A stretch of DNA of 64,000 bases from Kingdonia uniflora. Lineage: Eukaryota; Streptophyta; Magnoliopsida; Ranunculales; Circaeasteraceae. The notes beneath the pieces were generated by a model that saw only the letters and a list, made by a program, of their open reading frames with translations, ran no database searches and was not told the DNA's origin. Positions 22,673 to 33,583 of the stretch are shown piece after piece. The DNA lies in contig JACGCM010002535.1 of assembly GCA_014058105.1 (NCBI GenBank), positions 2,170,001 through 2,234,000 on the forward strand, read 5' to 3'. Position 1 is the stretch's first letter; each line of letters opens with the position of its first letter. Both the position numbers and the translations under genes were made by a program.

Positions 22673-23986
22673 GCCAATCTTTGGGTTGTTGTACGCACAT
22701 TGGTAGAGGGTACTACAATGGATGAACCTGAGCGCCAGCAATCGGTACTTCTTTCTGAAGTGCCTGGCCGAGGACCAGGTGAATGCAAAAGACCATGTCA
22801 AAGATAAGGAGGCAGGGCTTGCAAGACTGCCCCGTATACAAGTAGGGGAGTTCTATGACAAGTTGTGATGATGGTGGTGGTGGCTTGTTAAGTTTCTGTC
22901 TTTCTGTTTTATTTTGTTGTATGTTTAATGTGTTTTATGTATGCCCGATGGATTTGTTATTTCAAAATAAAGAACATGTTTCTTGAAGTATGACAATAGG
23001 ACTGTGTTAGGCTTTGTAGAGGATGATATACTTGAGTTAAGCCATATAATCGAAAAGTACTGACCGTGGGTTCGAGTACTGAATTTGTATGGACGATGGG
23101 ACGAAGTACAATGCAAATGATAATTCGCAAACAAAATCATGTGAGGGCTTAGAAATTTTTGTTGTCGATGGCATATGTGCTTCGACTGCTAGACCTGACA
23201 GTCGTAATAGCTGTCATGTCAGAAGTAGTACTATTCCTGGGGTAGAGTACCCTGCAGGTCATCATGTTGTTCTCTCGGGCTATGGGCAAAAGGGTAGAAG
23301 TACCACGCAGGATTAAGTTGACAGTTTCAAGTAGGGTGCTAGAAGGTTCGAGAGGGTTAAAAATTATTTGATGTGAACGTGTGATATGCGTGAGAAGAAG
23401 TGAGGGTAAATTGTCAATACCCGTCTTAGCCAAAAAATAAGGGAGAATGATAGAGTGATAAGGATGGCGAGTGGGGAAATCGAGGCAATTTTATTTTGTG
23501 AGGAGGTATTTAAAGAGGTGAGGGGAGAAATTTACTTTTCCCAATCACTCAAATAAAGAAAATAGAGAAGGAAGAGAGGAAACACATACTCTATTATTGT
23601 CGTAGATCTTATTGGGGAGGAGAGAGAGGCACTTCATTGTTGCTTAGAGATCTGAACCATTCGAACCGTATGTCTTCTGATTTCCTTCACAAATAGGTAA
23701 TTTGGGATTCTGCTCTATCATTTTTTCTTTTGTATTTGTATATTTTTCGTATTGTGGGATAGGTTGCTGCTAGGTTTTGTTGGTAATGGTCTGACCGAGG
23801 AAGGGGGTAACTCATGAGGTTAGAGGTACGCCCAGTGGTAAATTGGAGATAGTGAGGGGGTGACCAGGGTTGTAGTCGAACATTTGACTGTGGGTTGGGC
23901 GAATTGAAGGGTAGAAAAAAATATGATATCGAAACGTGATAGTCGAATATTTGATCTAATTGCGTACTTTTCTTCTGTAGGGTATA

Positions 23987-26151
23987 ATGCGTACCCGTAA
24001 AGCTTCGAGGATGAGGCTGATAGATGAGGAGAACAAAATAAATGAGGCTAATATATATGTTCAAGGTCGAGGGAATGAGAGCAACTAGGTAGAAGAGTTG
24101 GAAATTGCAGCAGACATCCCATTAGCTGTGGTAGTACCAGAAGTTGGAGCTTCGAGTAGTTGGGGAGTGATAAAGAGAAGACTGAGGAGGTGGAGAAGAG
24201 GGGAAACAAAGGTAGTATCAAGCCTTCGAGGGATGAGAGGAAAGTAAGGGAAGGGGAGTAGAGCGATAATAGTAATAGTTTGCATAATTCTAGGAGAGCA
24301 GCGGGGCAAGTCTCGGCTCTCGAAAAGGCGCGACTGGATCGATTCATGGCGAAACATGAGTTTTCGAAGGTGGGTATTGAGTTGATGCCAGTAGGGGCCA
24401 AATTCACGTTAAAGGATATTCCTCGGGAGGGTTTCATGGCTTTCAGGGGCCAGATTCAATTAGGGATGCAACTGCCCCTTCGAAAGCTGGAAAAATAGGT
24501 ATTAAACTGCAAGGATGTTGCTCCATGCCATATGAATGGAAATTTTTATGAGATGATGAGGGTCATCGAGGGGATGAATATAAAGTTTAAATGTAAGAAG
24601 AGGGGTTTGAATGAGTGGTTCGATATTATATCGTTCTACTCGAGGAAAGCAAATAAGAAGGCGGATACTTATCACATTCAGTGTCATACAGACAAACCAT
24701 GGCTATTGAATCTGTGTTCGAGGGGGCGGGGGTGGGATAAGGATTTAATGGTGGTAAGGGGTAATTATGAGAATGTAGAGGGGGAAGAGGAGTATAAGCT
24801 GCTGCACAGAGTGTATAATCTAATTAAGTTGACAGTCAAAGGCTATTTATTATGTTGATCGAATAGGTTGGTTAAACTTATTTTCGCTGTATGGCAGAAC
24901 CCAGCAGCAGAGCATTGAAGAATCCAAAGAGGTATATTGATGAACTGATCGACCATGACGAGGCGAGGGTAATTGGGTATTTTGTAAGTTGGGTATTCTG
25001 AGGAAAAGGTGGAAGTAGATAGATATGTTGCTTCAAAACGTACCTATTGCTGCTAGACAAACGAAGAAGAGAAGAGAAGAAGGAGCTTCGGCAGGGCCAA
25101 AGAGATGGAGAAGGGAAGGTTGACTCGAAAGTTAAACTATGTGCTGAGGGAACGGCAATGAGGGTCGGGGACCATACAACAGAGTGTACCCGAGGCTATT
25201 CTCGAGATGTCAAGGCAGGCTAGGAAGGATAAGGGCAAGGCTGTTACCGAAGCTTCGATAGTGCAGCAGACAAAGGCTGCCCTAATTAAGAGTTCTCGTG
25301 AGCAGGTGGCTGATGATAGGATGAAGCAGATGAGGCAAGACGCGAAGCCGAACTGGAGGAGCAGGCTCGAGCAACGGCCGCGTCGATGGCGACCCTCTGT
25401 GGAAATGTCCCATATGAGGCAGGGAAGCAGATGAATAAGGCTCTACATCAGATAAATATTTTTTGAGATTCAAAATTTATGAAAAAATAACTATGCTTTA
25501 AAAAGTACTGATGTATCGAGTATTCTAGTAGGTGTATGCTTGGGCCTAAGCTTTTGCCATAACCCAGAGGGTAATGAGTAAACAGCTTAAAGAGGCGAGG
25601 GACAGTCTAGAGCTTGCTCAGGGGACCATGATGTCATTTGAGACCGAGGTTAATGTATTAAAATGAGATAAGTTAAGATTAGAGCTGAGGGTGCAAAGGA
25701 ACTAGAGACTGCTGTTGCTAACAGTAATCAAATTTAAAAAATGCTGGAGTCAAAGCTTGCTGAAAAATAGGTAGAATTGAAGGAACAGAGAGCTGCTTTC
25801 CAGGCACAATACGATGGCAAGTGTGACATGACCACGTCTCTGAAGAACTTCATAGATAGTCTAAAGTATAATCCTGAGACCTTCGAGAGCTTTCCTTCGA
25901 CCAAAAAGTCTGCGGTCGAGGATGTGGCGCAGTCAGTGGAAATGGAAGTGGATCCTGCTGGTGGAGGTGTTGGAGATGTTGTGGTGGCTCCTATTGTTAA
26001 AGTGGATGGTGTTGGTACTTGTACAACTATAGGAGGTACTATGGTCAATGGTGGTGCAGACACTGCAAGACAGAACCCTGTTGTCGAGGGTAATGGAGGT
26101 GTTGCTGTAGAAAAACATGTAGGAGGAGTTAGTGCAACTACTCTTGTATGA
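23987..26151 (+). pseudogene. Main antisense gene of B (conserved antisense domain, coiled coil, Gly/Val-rich tail)
   Basis: It begins MRTRKASRMRLIDEENKINE after an acceptor-like TTCTTCTGTAG at 23970-23980. The conserved domain follows (24280-24858): FMAKHEFSKVGIELMPVG, GFMAFRGQIQLGMQLPLRKL, a stop, then LNCKDVAPCHMNGNFYEM, WFDIISFYSRKA and DKPWLLNLCS. A basic, frameshifted part comes next, then coiled-coil pieces near 25570-25870 (SKQLKEARDSLELAQ, LESKLAEK-stop-VELKEQ). The tail is MEVDPAGGGVGDVVVAPIV, ending at 26151. Element D has the same domain and the same type of tail. The function is unknown. It is disabled by stops. Confidence 0.65.
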
Positions 26152-26439
26152 GTGGAGTACTGGTAGAACGTATGTATTTGTTGTCCATTTGCTGTAACAA
26201 ACTCTCTCCTCTTATCTTGTTGTGATGCTTAAATTTGACTGATGTGGCATTTGAATTGAATGGACTTGATCGGCAGTACTCGAACAATGTGTAACGTATT
26301 TGAACTTGAGCTTCTTGTTTATATTTAGCTAATTTGAATTGCTTATGTGTATTGAATTTGAATTGTGGGTATGTCTGTATGCTTGTATCCGTGTGTGTGA
26401 TTCGAAGTAAAGAATACTTATGTCAGGATTTGAGCTGGC

Positions 26440-27125
26440 ACCTTGAAGAGCTTTGAGGTCATCCCCGAGTATGAGTCAAGTGGAAGGGTTGACATGATAC
26501 TTAAATTTGATCGAGTCGAGAAGTGTACTGAACCTCGAAAGTGGCCCCCGGGTCAATCCGCGGGATTGAGCCTGAATGAATCATTATATGGTTGCCCATT
26601 CCCAAAGGTCCGGTCTATTGACCATTCATGCCCCTCGGGTTTGCATGAATTGAAAACGTAAAAAACTTTGAGGTCGCCACCAAGTATCAGTCGGGTCAAA
26701 GGGTAAATGTGATACTTAGGTTAGACCAAGAAATTCACGGGACTTCGAAGGCTTAAGCTTGAACGAGGCATTATGTGGTCACCCCCAATGCATTCTAAGG
26801 GTCCAGTCTATCAACCATTCATGCCCCTCGGGTTTGCTCGAATTGGAAACTTGAAAAACTTTGAGGTCGCCCCCAAGTATCAGTCGGGTCAAAGGGTTGA
26901 CGTGATACTTAGGTTAGACTAAGAAATTCACTGGACTTCGAAGGCCTAAGCCTGAGCGAAACATTATGTGGTAGCCCCCAATACATTCTTGAGGGTCCGG
27001 TCTATCGACCATTCATGCCCCTCGAGTTTGCTCAAATTGGAAACTTGAAAAACATTGAGGTCGCCCTCAAGTATCAGTCGGGTCGAAGGGTTGACATGAT
27101 ACTTAGGTTTATCCATGAAGTTCAC
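26440..27125 (+). repeat. Tandem repeat of B, ~194-bp unit
   Basis: About 3.5 units. The landmark CTTTGAGGTC recurs near 26451, 26666 and 26859, with CATTGAGGTC near 27053; periods are 215, 193 and 194 bp. Each unit has AAGTATCAGTCGGGTC and CATTCATGCCCCTCG. The sequence is unrelated to the A repeats but lies at the same place, between IN and the antisense gene. Confidence 0.9.
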
Positions 27126-27399
27126 TTAAAGACATAACAAGAAGCTCAGAAGAAAAAAAATATGTTCATTAATTATACTGCATTTACATCAGTTGAACAA
27201 GGTGGTGGCCATGGCCTGTTGTATGAGACTAACTGCAGTATGTTTAATGGTTTAGGTAGAGGCTCCTCTTCTTCTATCATTAGATAATAGGATCATTTGT
27301 CAATTTTATTGCACACGATAAAAAGTTCTTCCTAGGACTCGGCTAGCTTACCAAAATTTTGAGGATTTAAATAGGGAGTGACTCAGCGAAATACCGAAT

Positions 27400-28493
27400 C
27401 ACCAATATTGAAACTGCGTGGTCAAACCCTTTTGTTGTATGATTTCTGGAGGGGAGGTGGAAACGGCCAAGGTTTACAATGGCATGGTCTCTGGTTTAAT
27501 TAATCCATAACATATTGCATCCAAGTTCGAACTCATTGTCTTCATCAGGGAGGTCAGGATTTCGTGTTGCTAATTCAAACTAGGTAGGCAGTATGGCTTC
27601 AGTACCATAAACCAGGAGGATGGGAGTTCATTCTGTCGCCTTTCTTGGTGTGGTACGATAGGCCCAAAGTATATACTGTAATTCTTGAACCAATCGGCCC
27701 TTCTTCTCATCGACGTACTTCTTGAGGCCATCGACTATAGTTTTAATGATTGCTTCGACCATGCCATTCCCCTGAGGGGAATAAGGTGGGAAGGGGAGAG
27801 GATGATGTTGTACTTCTTGAGGAAATTACGAACTTTACTCCCTACAAATTGTCGACCGTTATTGCATCGAATCATGTGAGGGCAGCCAAAATATGTGACG
27901 ATGTTTTCTCATAAGAACTTGATGACTTCTTCTTCTCTGGTTCGCCACAATGGCACGACTTTGACCCATTTAGTAAATTAATTTGTGGCCACAGGGAAAT
28001 GCTCCAGTCTACCCGAAGCTTTGGGAAAAGGGACCACTAGGTCAATCGCCCATCGTTTAAAGGGCCAAGCAACTTGGCTGCAGTGGAGGTCTTGTAAAGG
28101 GCCTCGGATGTCATGGGCGTGATGTTGGTATTTTTCATAGTGTTTCGCATACTCTTCAGCTTGTTTCTTTATATTAGGCAAGAATAAACCTTGTGTTATG
28201 GCACAAAGAGCCATAGATCGACCAGTAGTGTGAACACCGCAGGTACCTTTGTGGAGATCGATGAGTATGGTAGTAGCTTCGTTTTTGGTGATGCATCGGA
28301 GGTGTACTCTATTCGGGGATTTGCAGTGTAATCCGCCTGTGGGAATGGTGTATCTGCGGCAGTTTTCTAGTAGCAAACGTTTGGCTTTGGGATCTTCTAG
28401 GAGAATAGAACTATTAAAACAAGTAAGAAGGGGTGCTCGCCAGTCATCAAGATTGAGACTCTCACCCACAGTATTGATAGCAATGACTTCCAT
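27400..28493 (-). pseudogene. B integrase
   Basis: The best frame is 28493-27978. The zinc-binding region HKGTCGVHTTGRSMALC...LFLPNIKKQAEEYAKHYEKY has the two His but both Cys (usual form KCDKCQ) replaced. The core follows with WPFKRWAIDLVVPFPKASGR (first catalytic Asp), TKWVKVVPLWRTREEE and YFGCPHMIRCNNGRQFVGS (second Asp is Asn). The reading continues with frameshifts to about 27400. It is inactive as it stands. Confidence 0.85.
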
Positions 28494-28499
28494 CTGGTA

Positions 28500-29100
28500 G
28501 ATACTTGGGCGTTCGAGTACTTCGATATGGAGTGTTTAAGATTAGGAATGGCCTAACATGGCTGTTATGCAGGCGAGGGCATCGGCATGTCTGTTTTTGC
28601 CTCGTGGGCAATGTGTAATGGAAGATTTCTTGGGGAAACGAACCATGCGCTGCCAGACAAGGGTAGCATACTCAGCCATGCGATCGTTTGCCAGATTTTC
28701 ACCAGTTGAAAATTGTTAAATACTGTAAGTTTGGGAACCAAGTTCGAGGGCAAGATCAAGGCCATTTATTAGAGCTTCATACTCGGCCTCATTGTTAGAA
28801 CATTCGAAGTTTAACTTAACAGCCTTTTCAATTCTATCATTGGAGGGTGTAAATAGAACAATACCGATCCCCGAATTGTTAGGTCCAGCAGATCCATCTG
28901 TAAAGAGGCGCCAACCCTTATTAGGGTTTCAAGGGTCGTACTGTTCGGGTTGGCCTTCTGGTAGATCATCTTTGTGTTCCTCCCAGTCGATGTCTTTGAC
29001 CGAGAAGTCTGCAAGGAAATCAGCGACAACTTGACCTTTTTGAGATATTTGTTTCTAGAAAATGATGTTGTGTTCACCTAGATACCCTCCTAGATTTATC
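28500..29100 (-). pseudogene. B RNase H
   Basis: The minus-strand reading gives WRLFTDGSAGPNNSGIGIVL, then NNEAEYEALINGLDLALELG and NRHADALACI. The first motif (TDGSA) and the Glu are intact, and this is the best-preserved RNase H in the window. Frameshifts lie around 28750. Confidence 0.8.
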
Positions 29101-30310
29101 TTTCTTACTGAGGATCTCTCGAAAGGGGTAGCTGGTGATGACACGTATAGGGTGAGCTTGAAAGTATGGTTTAAGCTTTCGGGCAGTATAAATGAGCGTA
29201 ATGAGCGGGTGTCAAAGTTTTGCTGATAAAGTATACGGGTTTTTCGATGTTGGATTCGAGTCGAATATGGACCGAGCTAATAGAAGTGTCGTTAACAGCA
29301 GGATATAAAGAAAGTATTCCACCTTCGATGGGGGTGATAGTGATGGGTGGTCAACCAAGGTTTGTTTTGAGTTCGAGGAAGGCATGTTCACAATCGGGTG
29401 TCCAATTGATTTTGGGGTTGTTTTTCTTTTTGGCCTTGTGGGCACCTTGGTCGCTTAAGAGGGAGTAAAGCCAAGCACATCGGTCAAAAGATTTAAAGAT
29501 AAAATTGTTGAGGGCAGCTATCTTGCCAACAATCTTTTGGACATCTTCCTTGATTCAAGGGGAAGGCATATCGATGAGGGCACAGATATGAGTGGGATCG
29601 ATATTGATACCTCGTTTGATGATGAGCTGGCCTAAGAATTTACCGGATGAAACACAAAACTGACACTTGTCTGGGTTAAGTTTCATGTTATAAGAATGAA
29701 GTATGCAAATACCTCGGTGAGGTCTTGGACATGGGTCTATTTTTGGAGGCTTTTGCATAACATCTCATCGATATATACTTCGACCAACTTTCCAAGCAAA
29801 GGTTTGAACATGGTGGTAACAAGACTAATATTAGTAAGTTACACCTAAATTTATAAGGCCAAAGTGCATGACGTTAAAACAGTAAAGACCTTATTCAGTA
29901 ATAAACGATGTTTTAAGTTGGTCATCGAGGAGGAGGGGTACCTGATTGTAACCCGAAGCTGCATCTATTATCGATAGTTGTTCATGACCGGCTGTGGTAT
30001 CCATGAGTACTGAAATGATCGGGAGAGGGAAACTATCCTTCGGTGTGTTTGTTGAGGTCTGTGAAGTCGACGCAGATTCTGATCTTGCCATTCTTCTTGG
30101 GGATGGCAACAATGTTTGAGATCCAGTCGATATACTTGACTTCTCTAATGAAACCAGCGGCAAAGAGTTTGTCAACCTTGAAGTTTGCAGCTTCTCGAAG
30201 CCGCGAGACCAAAGTATGCTGGTTCTACTTCACGACGGTAGAGTGAGGGAGGAGGCCAAGTCGATGGCAGGCAAAGGTGGGGTCAACACCGGGCATCTCC
30301 TGAAATGTCT
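29100..30310 (-). pseudogene. B reverse transcriptase
   Basis: The minus-strand pieces give FAAGFIREVKYIDWISNIVA, IPKKNGKIRICVDFTDLNKH, IDAASGYNQVPLL, then LGKLVEVYIDEML near 29770. The catalytic box is YIDE instead of YIDD, so the second Asp has become Glu. Downstream, NPDKCQFCVSSGKFLGQLI is visible (29640-29700). Several frameshifts are present. Confidence 0.82.
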
Positions 30311-31030
30311 AGGCGAAGACGTCTTTATTTGCTCGAAGGAAAGTGGTGAGCTCGAGGAGTTTGGCCTCATCTAAAAATCTGCCAATGTGTGTGCCTCGAC
30401 CAGGACCGTCGAGTTCGATATTGACAGTAGGTTTGATGGGTGTGGTAGATGGGATCGAAGGTATGGGGAGTGAGAGAGAGACATTGATTGTTATGGTTTG
30501 ACAAGTTTTTGGGCTTGATCGATCTTCGGGTGCTCTTATGAGCGGGCAAGGCGCTAAGAGCCTTTTTATGTTCCACGTGCCATAAGGGGTAGTGAAACGT
30601 AGTGTTTAGTGGTAAGTCGAAGGTATGGCTATCATGGCATGGAGCCAATCGTGCCCAAGGATGCCTAGATATTTAGATTTCTTACCGATGACAAGAAGGC
30701 TGGTTTGGAGAGTAACTGGTCATGTAGTGGCAGGGACTTCGGTAGCGCCATTGAAGCCCTTAAGTTTGACATTAGCCGGGGTAATGAAGTCGGTTTTTTG
30801 CATGGCTCAAATGGTCTAGAGGAACAGCATGTCAACTACACTGCCGTGTCAATGACCATGGTATGGAGGACGAGGTGTTCGGCCTTAATCATAATAACCA
30901 AGGTGCCAGAATGAGGGACACGAATACGAGAAGTCTCGTAATCAATGAAGGATATACCTTCAGTTTGAGGGAATTGGCTTGATTCTGGTAGAAGGATGGG
31001 AAACTTCTCTTGATAGGTAAGCTTATAGCA
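30310..31030 (-). pseudogene. B protease region
   Basis: Between gag and RT the minus strand reads FIDYETSRIRVPHSGTLVIM followed by VIDTAV, where D-T-G/S-S-xxI-L would be expected. The active-site Asp-Thr is visible but the following Gly/Ser is lost. This is assigned mainly by position and by the flanking motifs shared with A1. Confidence 0.6.
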
Positions 31031-32824
31031 CTCTTCGACTAGTTTGCGCTTGCTTCTAGTACCGCTGCTTTCGATATTGTTAACTTCGATGTGATGGAGC
31101 TGGAAAATGTGTACCTCAGCTGGATCGGCAGTTGGGATACGCTGGGGTGTGAGATACGACCCGTCGAGGTAACTAGGAAGATTGGCGATGTATCGATTAG
31201 AGGATCTGCTTTATAGATCGTCTCTAGAGAACGTTGATAAGCATAACATTTATTGGTAGCGTGGCAGTTGCACATGTGATTTTGGCAGTAAGGCTCGTCT
31301 TTCCTGATCTCAATGAGGTAGGGGGTACACTAGATAGGGTCAGCCTGCATTTTTGCAAGAAGGATGTTGATGGGAGCAATGAGCTTGGGAAGGACCGGCT
31401 TGGGTAGTTTTTTGTGAATATCGGCGGGGGTGTCATTAGAGTAAGGGTGCTTGCGGCTCTCGGTCTCGTGTGAGACGGGAGTGACCATGGACGTAGAAGG
31501 TTGTCGAGGTTCATTATTGTTAGTGGTCAAGGCTTACCCCTGGCGATTGGATTTGCAAAGATGTTCAAGGTCGATGTATCCAATAACCTTAGATAACATC
31601 TCCTGAAGGGTTTGTGGTTTATGAAGCACGATGTACTCCTTGATACGACTGTAATTTGGTAGAGCACTAGAATATGTGAGAACAGCTTTCGCACAATCGA
31701 GGTTTTTGACTTTACGCGACTCGTCGAAAAGCCGCTTGGTGAAAGCTTCAAGAGTTTCGTTACGGGATTTGCGGAAGTTGAAGAAGGCATCGATACGGAC
31801 CTCACAGCTTATATTAAAGGCAAACTGGGCGATAAAAGGCTCGACAATTGTTAGAAGCTTCGGATCGAACCATAAGGGAGGTTGTGGTACCATTTGAGAG
31901 GGCTATCAGTTAGACTGGTGGGGAACATGCAACACAAAATATGGTCAGCTATAGAATATAGACTTAAGGCATTTTGGAATTTGAGGACATGAGACTGAGA
32001 GTCGGTATTGTAGTATTTGCTAATTTTGGGGGGATGGAAATTTTAAGATACTTCGACCGGAAAAAGTTTGGGGCAGATAGGGTTGTTTAACCGACTCCAA
32101 AAGTTCGGTGCAGGGCTCGCGCTGACGCAAATAGCGGCACAAATTTTCTAATCGAGTTCCTGCTGAGTGAGGTATGCAGGGTGAGGGGGAGAACAATGGG
32201 GTCAAGGGGGAAGAGGTCAAAGGTTTGGAGTATGTTCAGCGTTGCTCTCCCCGAGATGTTCTCGAGGAGGGCGGCGTTTGGGGTATTAGGTAGTTCGAAG
32301 AGTGGAGTCGGAAGAATCCTCTGTAAGATGACACCAAGGTGGATTGAACCAGTAGGTAAAATGGGGGGAGCATCCTCGGTGCCAAGGTGGACCAGGAGAA
32401 CTCTGACTTTGGGGTGAAGTCCATAGCGAGTACAAGCTGAAATGCAAGAAGGGGCAGGTGCCCGGGTTCGCAGAGGAGCGTCTTGGGTTTTGACCTGCTT
32501 AAGCTCTTGAAATTTGTGGCACAGTTCATCGAGGGCACGATGTTGGCGCTCGTTATCATCCAAATGGTGTTACCGTTTAGCCTCGAGCTCATTGCATCTG
32601 TCTTCAAGTTCTAGACGTTCCTGATTCGAATGGTGCTCTTCGGCTTGATTAAACTGTTGACTGATAAGGACGAGTTGGGCGGCTATAACGTCGATGGGGT
32701 TTCCAACGATAGCAGAGGTAGAGCGAAGGGTGGGGGCCTTGAGGATGGCTGTGAGGGGTAGAAAAAGGAAGAGAAAAGAGATAATGGGAGTTGAGTAGGG
32801 TAGGTGTAGCACAGACGGCGCCAA
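31030..32824 (-). pseudogene. B gag
   Basis: The N-terminal part (32824-32087) is charged: RSTSAIVGNPIDVIAAQLVL, then EERLELEDR-like coiled coil. The capsid-like core at 31893-31534 reads FAFNISCEVRIDAFFNFRKS, ETLEAFTKRLFDESRKVKNL and MLSKVIGYIDLEHLCK. The knuckle-like segment near 31250-31280 reads CNCHATNKCYAYQRSLETIY, comparable to that of A1. There are several frameshifts. Confidence 0.8.
32811..32823 (-). other. Primer binding site of B
   Basis: On the minus strand TGGCGCCGTCTGTG follows the LTR end, separated by two bases. It differs from the A1 site, which supports a separate family. Confidence 0.8.
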
Positions 32825-32825
32825 A

Positions 32826-33583
32826 TGTAGGGGACAAGGTTCGTATGAGGGAAAGCTGGCTCTTACACCAAGGGGTTAATCTTTGGCTAAAGCTTTGCAA
32901 GCATATGAATAACAATAAGAAGATATACTATTGAGACAATACACTTGTGTGGAGGCCTAGAATGGGTTACTCCAAGACCTCTAGTGAGGATTTTAAGGAG
33001 AATTGATATATATCGAGTTAGTCGAAGGATCGAGGAGTAGACCGTTACAGGGCATTCGAAGGTAATATTGTAAGGCTTTGTGGGAGAGATTTTCTAACCC
33101 CTTCATAATGCCTCCTCCCTCCTATTTATAGTATATAGAAAGGGCTGATTTATCATGGGAGGTCAAGTTAAATGTTTATCCTTTGGGGACAACTGACTTG
33201 TACATAGAGTTGGTTATGATACTGTAGCTCTGGGTTCTAACACCGTAGTTGTTGGTTTTGACACTGTAGCTGTTGGTTCTGGTACTGTAGCTATCTAGTG
33301 GCTTGTTTCACTATTCTGTCTGGTGAGTTGGCTGTCAGACGTGTCTGTCTTCGACCATGTACGTCCATGGTTGAAGTATTTTTGGTAGTGATGCTGAGTT
33401 CTGGCGTTGCTCATCAATTATCGACTAAGGTAGTTAGCTTCGATGCTTCCTTCGAGTGTTCGATTAGTCTCGAAAGGCTTCGTGGACTTAGTTACTGTCT
33501 TGTTGGGCTTTGAGTCTTTAGGTGCTTCGATGTATCCTTCGATTATTTGACTTGTGCTAGAAGGCTGCGAGTAGGCTACTGCA
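32826..33583 (-). repeat. 5' LTR of B (758 bp)
   Basis: On the plus strand it starts TGTAGGGGAC and ends CTACTGCA, then ACCTT. On the minus strand a TATA box CTATAAATAGG lies at 33131-33121. A cluster of ACTGTAGCT-like units lies upstream of it (33210-33300). Confidence 0.9.

Larger units (their letters stand above)
21606..33583 (-). mobile_element. Ty3/gypsy element B, inserted in the A1 antisense gene
   Basis: 11,978 bp, minus orientation: 5' LTR 32826-33583, PBS 32811-32823, gag, PR, RT, RNase H and IN down to about 27400, tandem repeats 26440-27125, an antisense gene on the plus strand (22540-26151), 3' LTR 21606-22276. The exact TSD ACCTT shows that it inserted into the A1 antisense gene. 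It is the innermost and so the youngest of the three. Its family differs from A (different LTR, PBS TGGCGCCGTCTGTG) but the architecture is the same. Confidence 0.9.

Noticed and set aside
22481..22801. Two long minus-strand frames in element B
   Set aside because: They lie opposite the short antisense frame and have no similarity to gag, pol or to each other; these are shadows.
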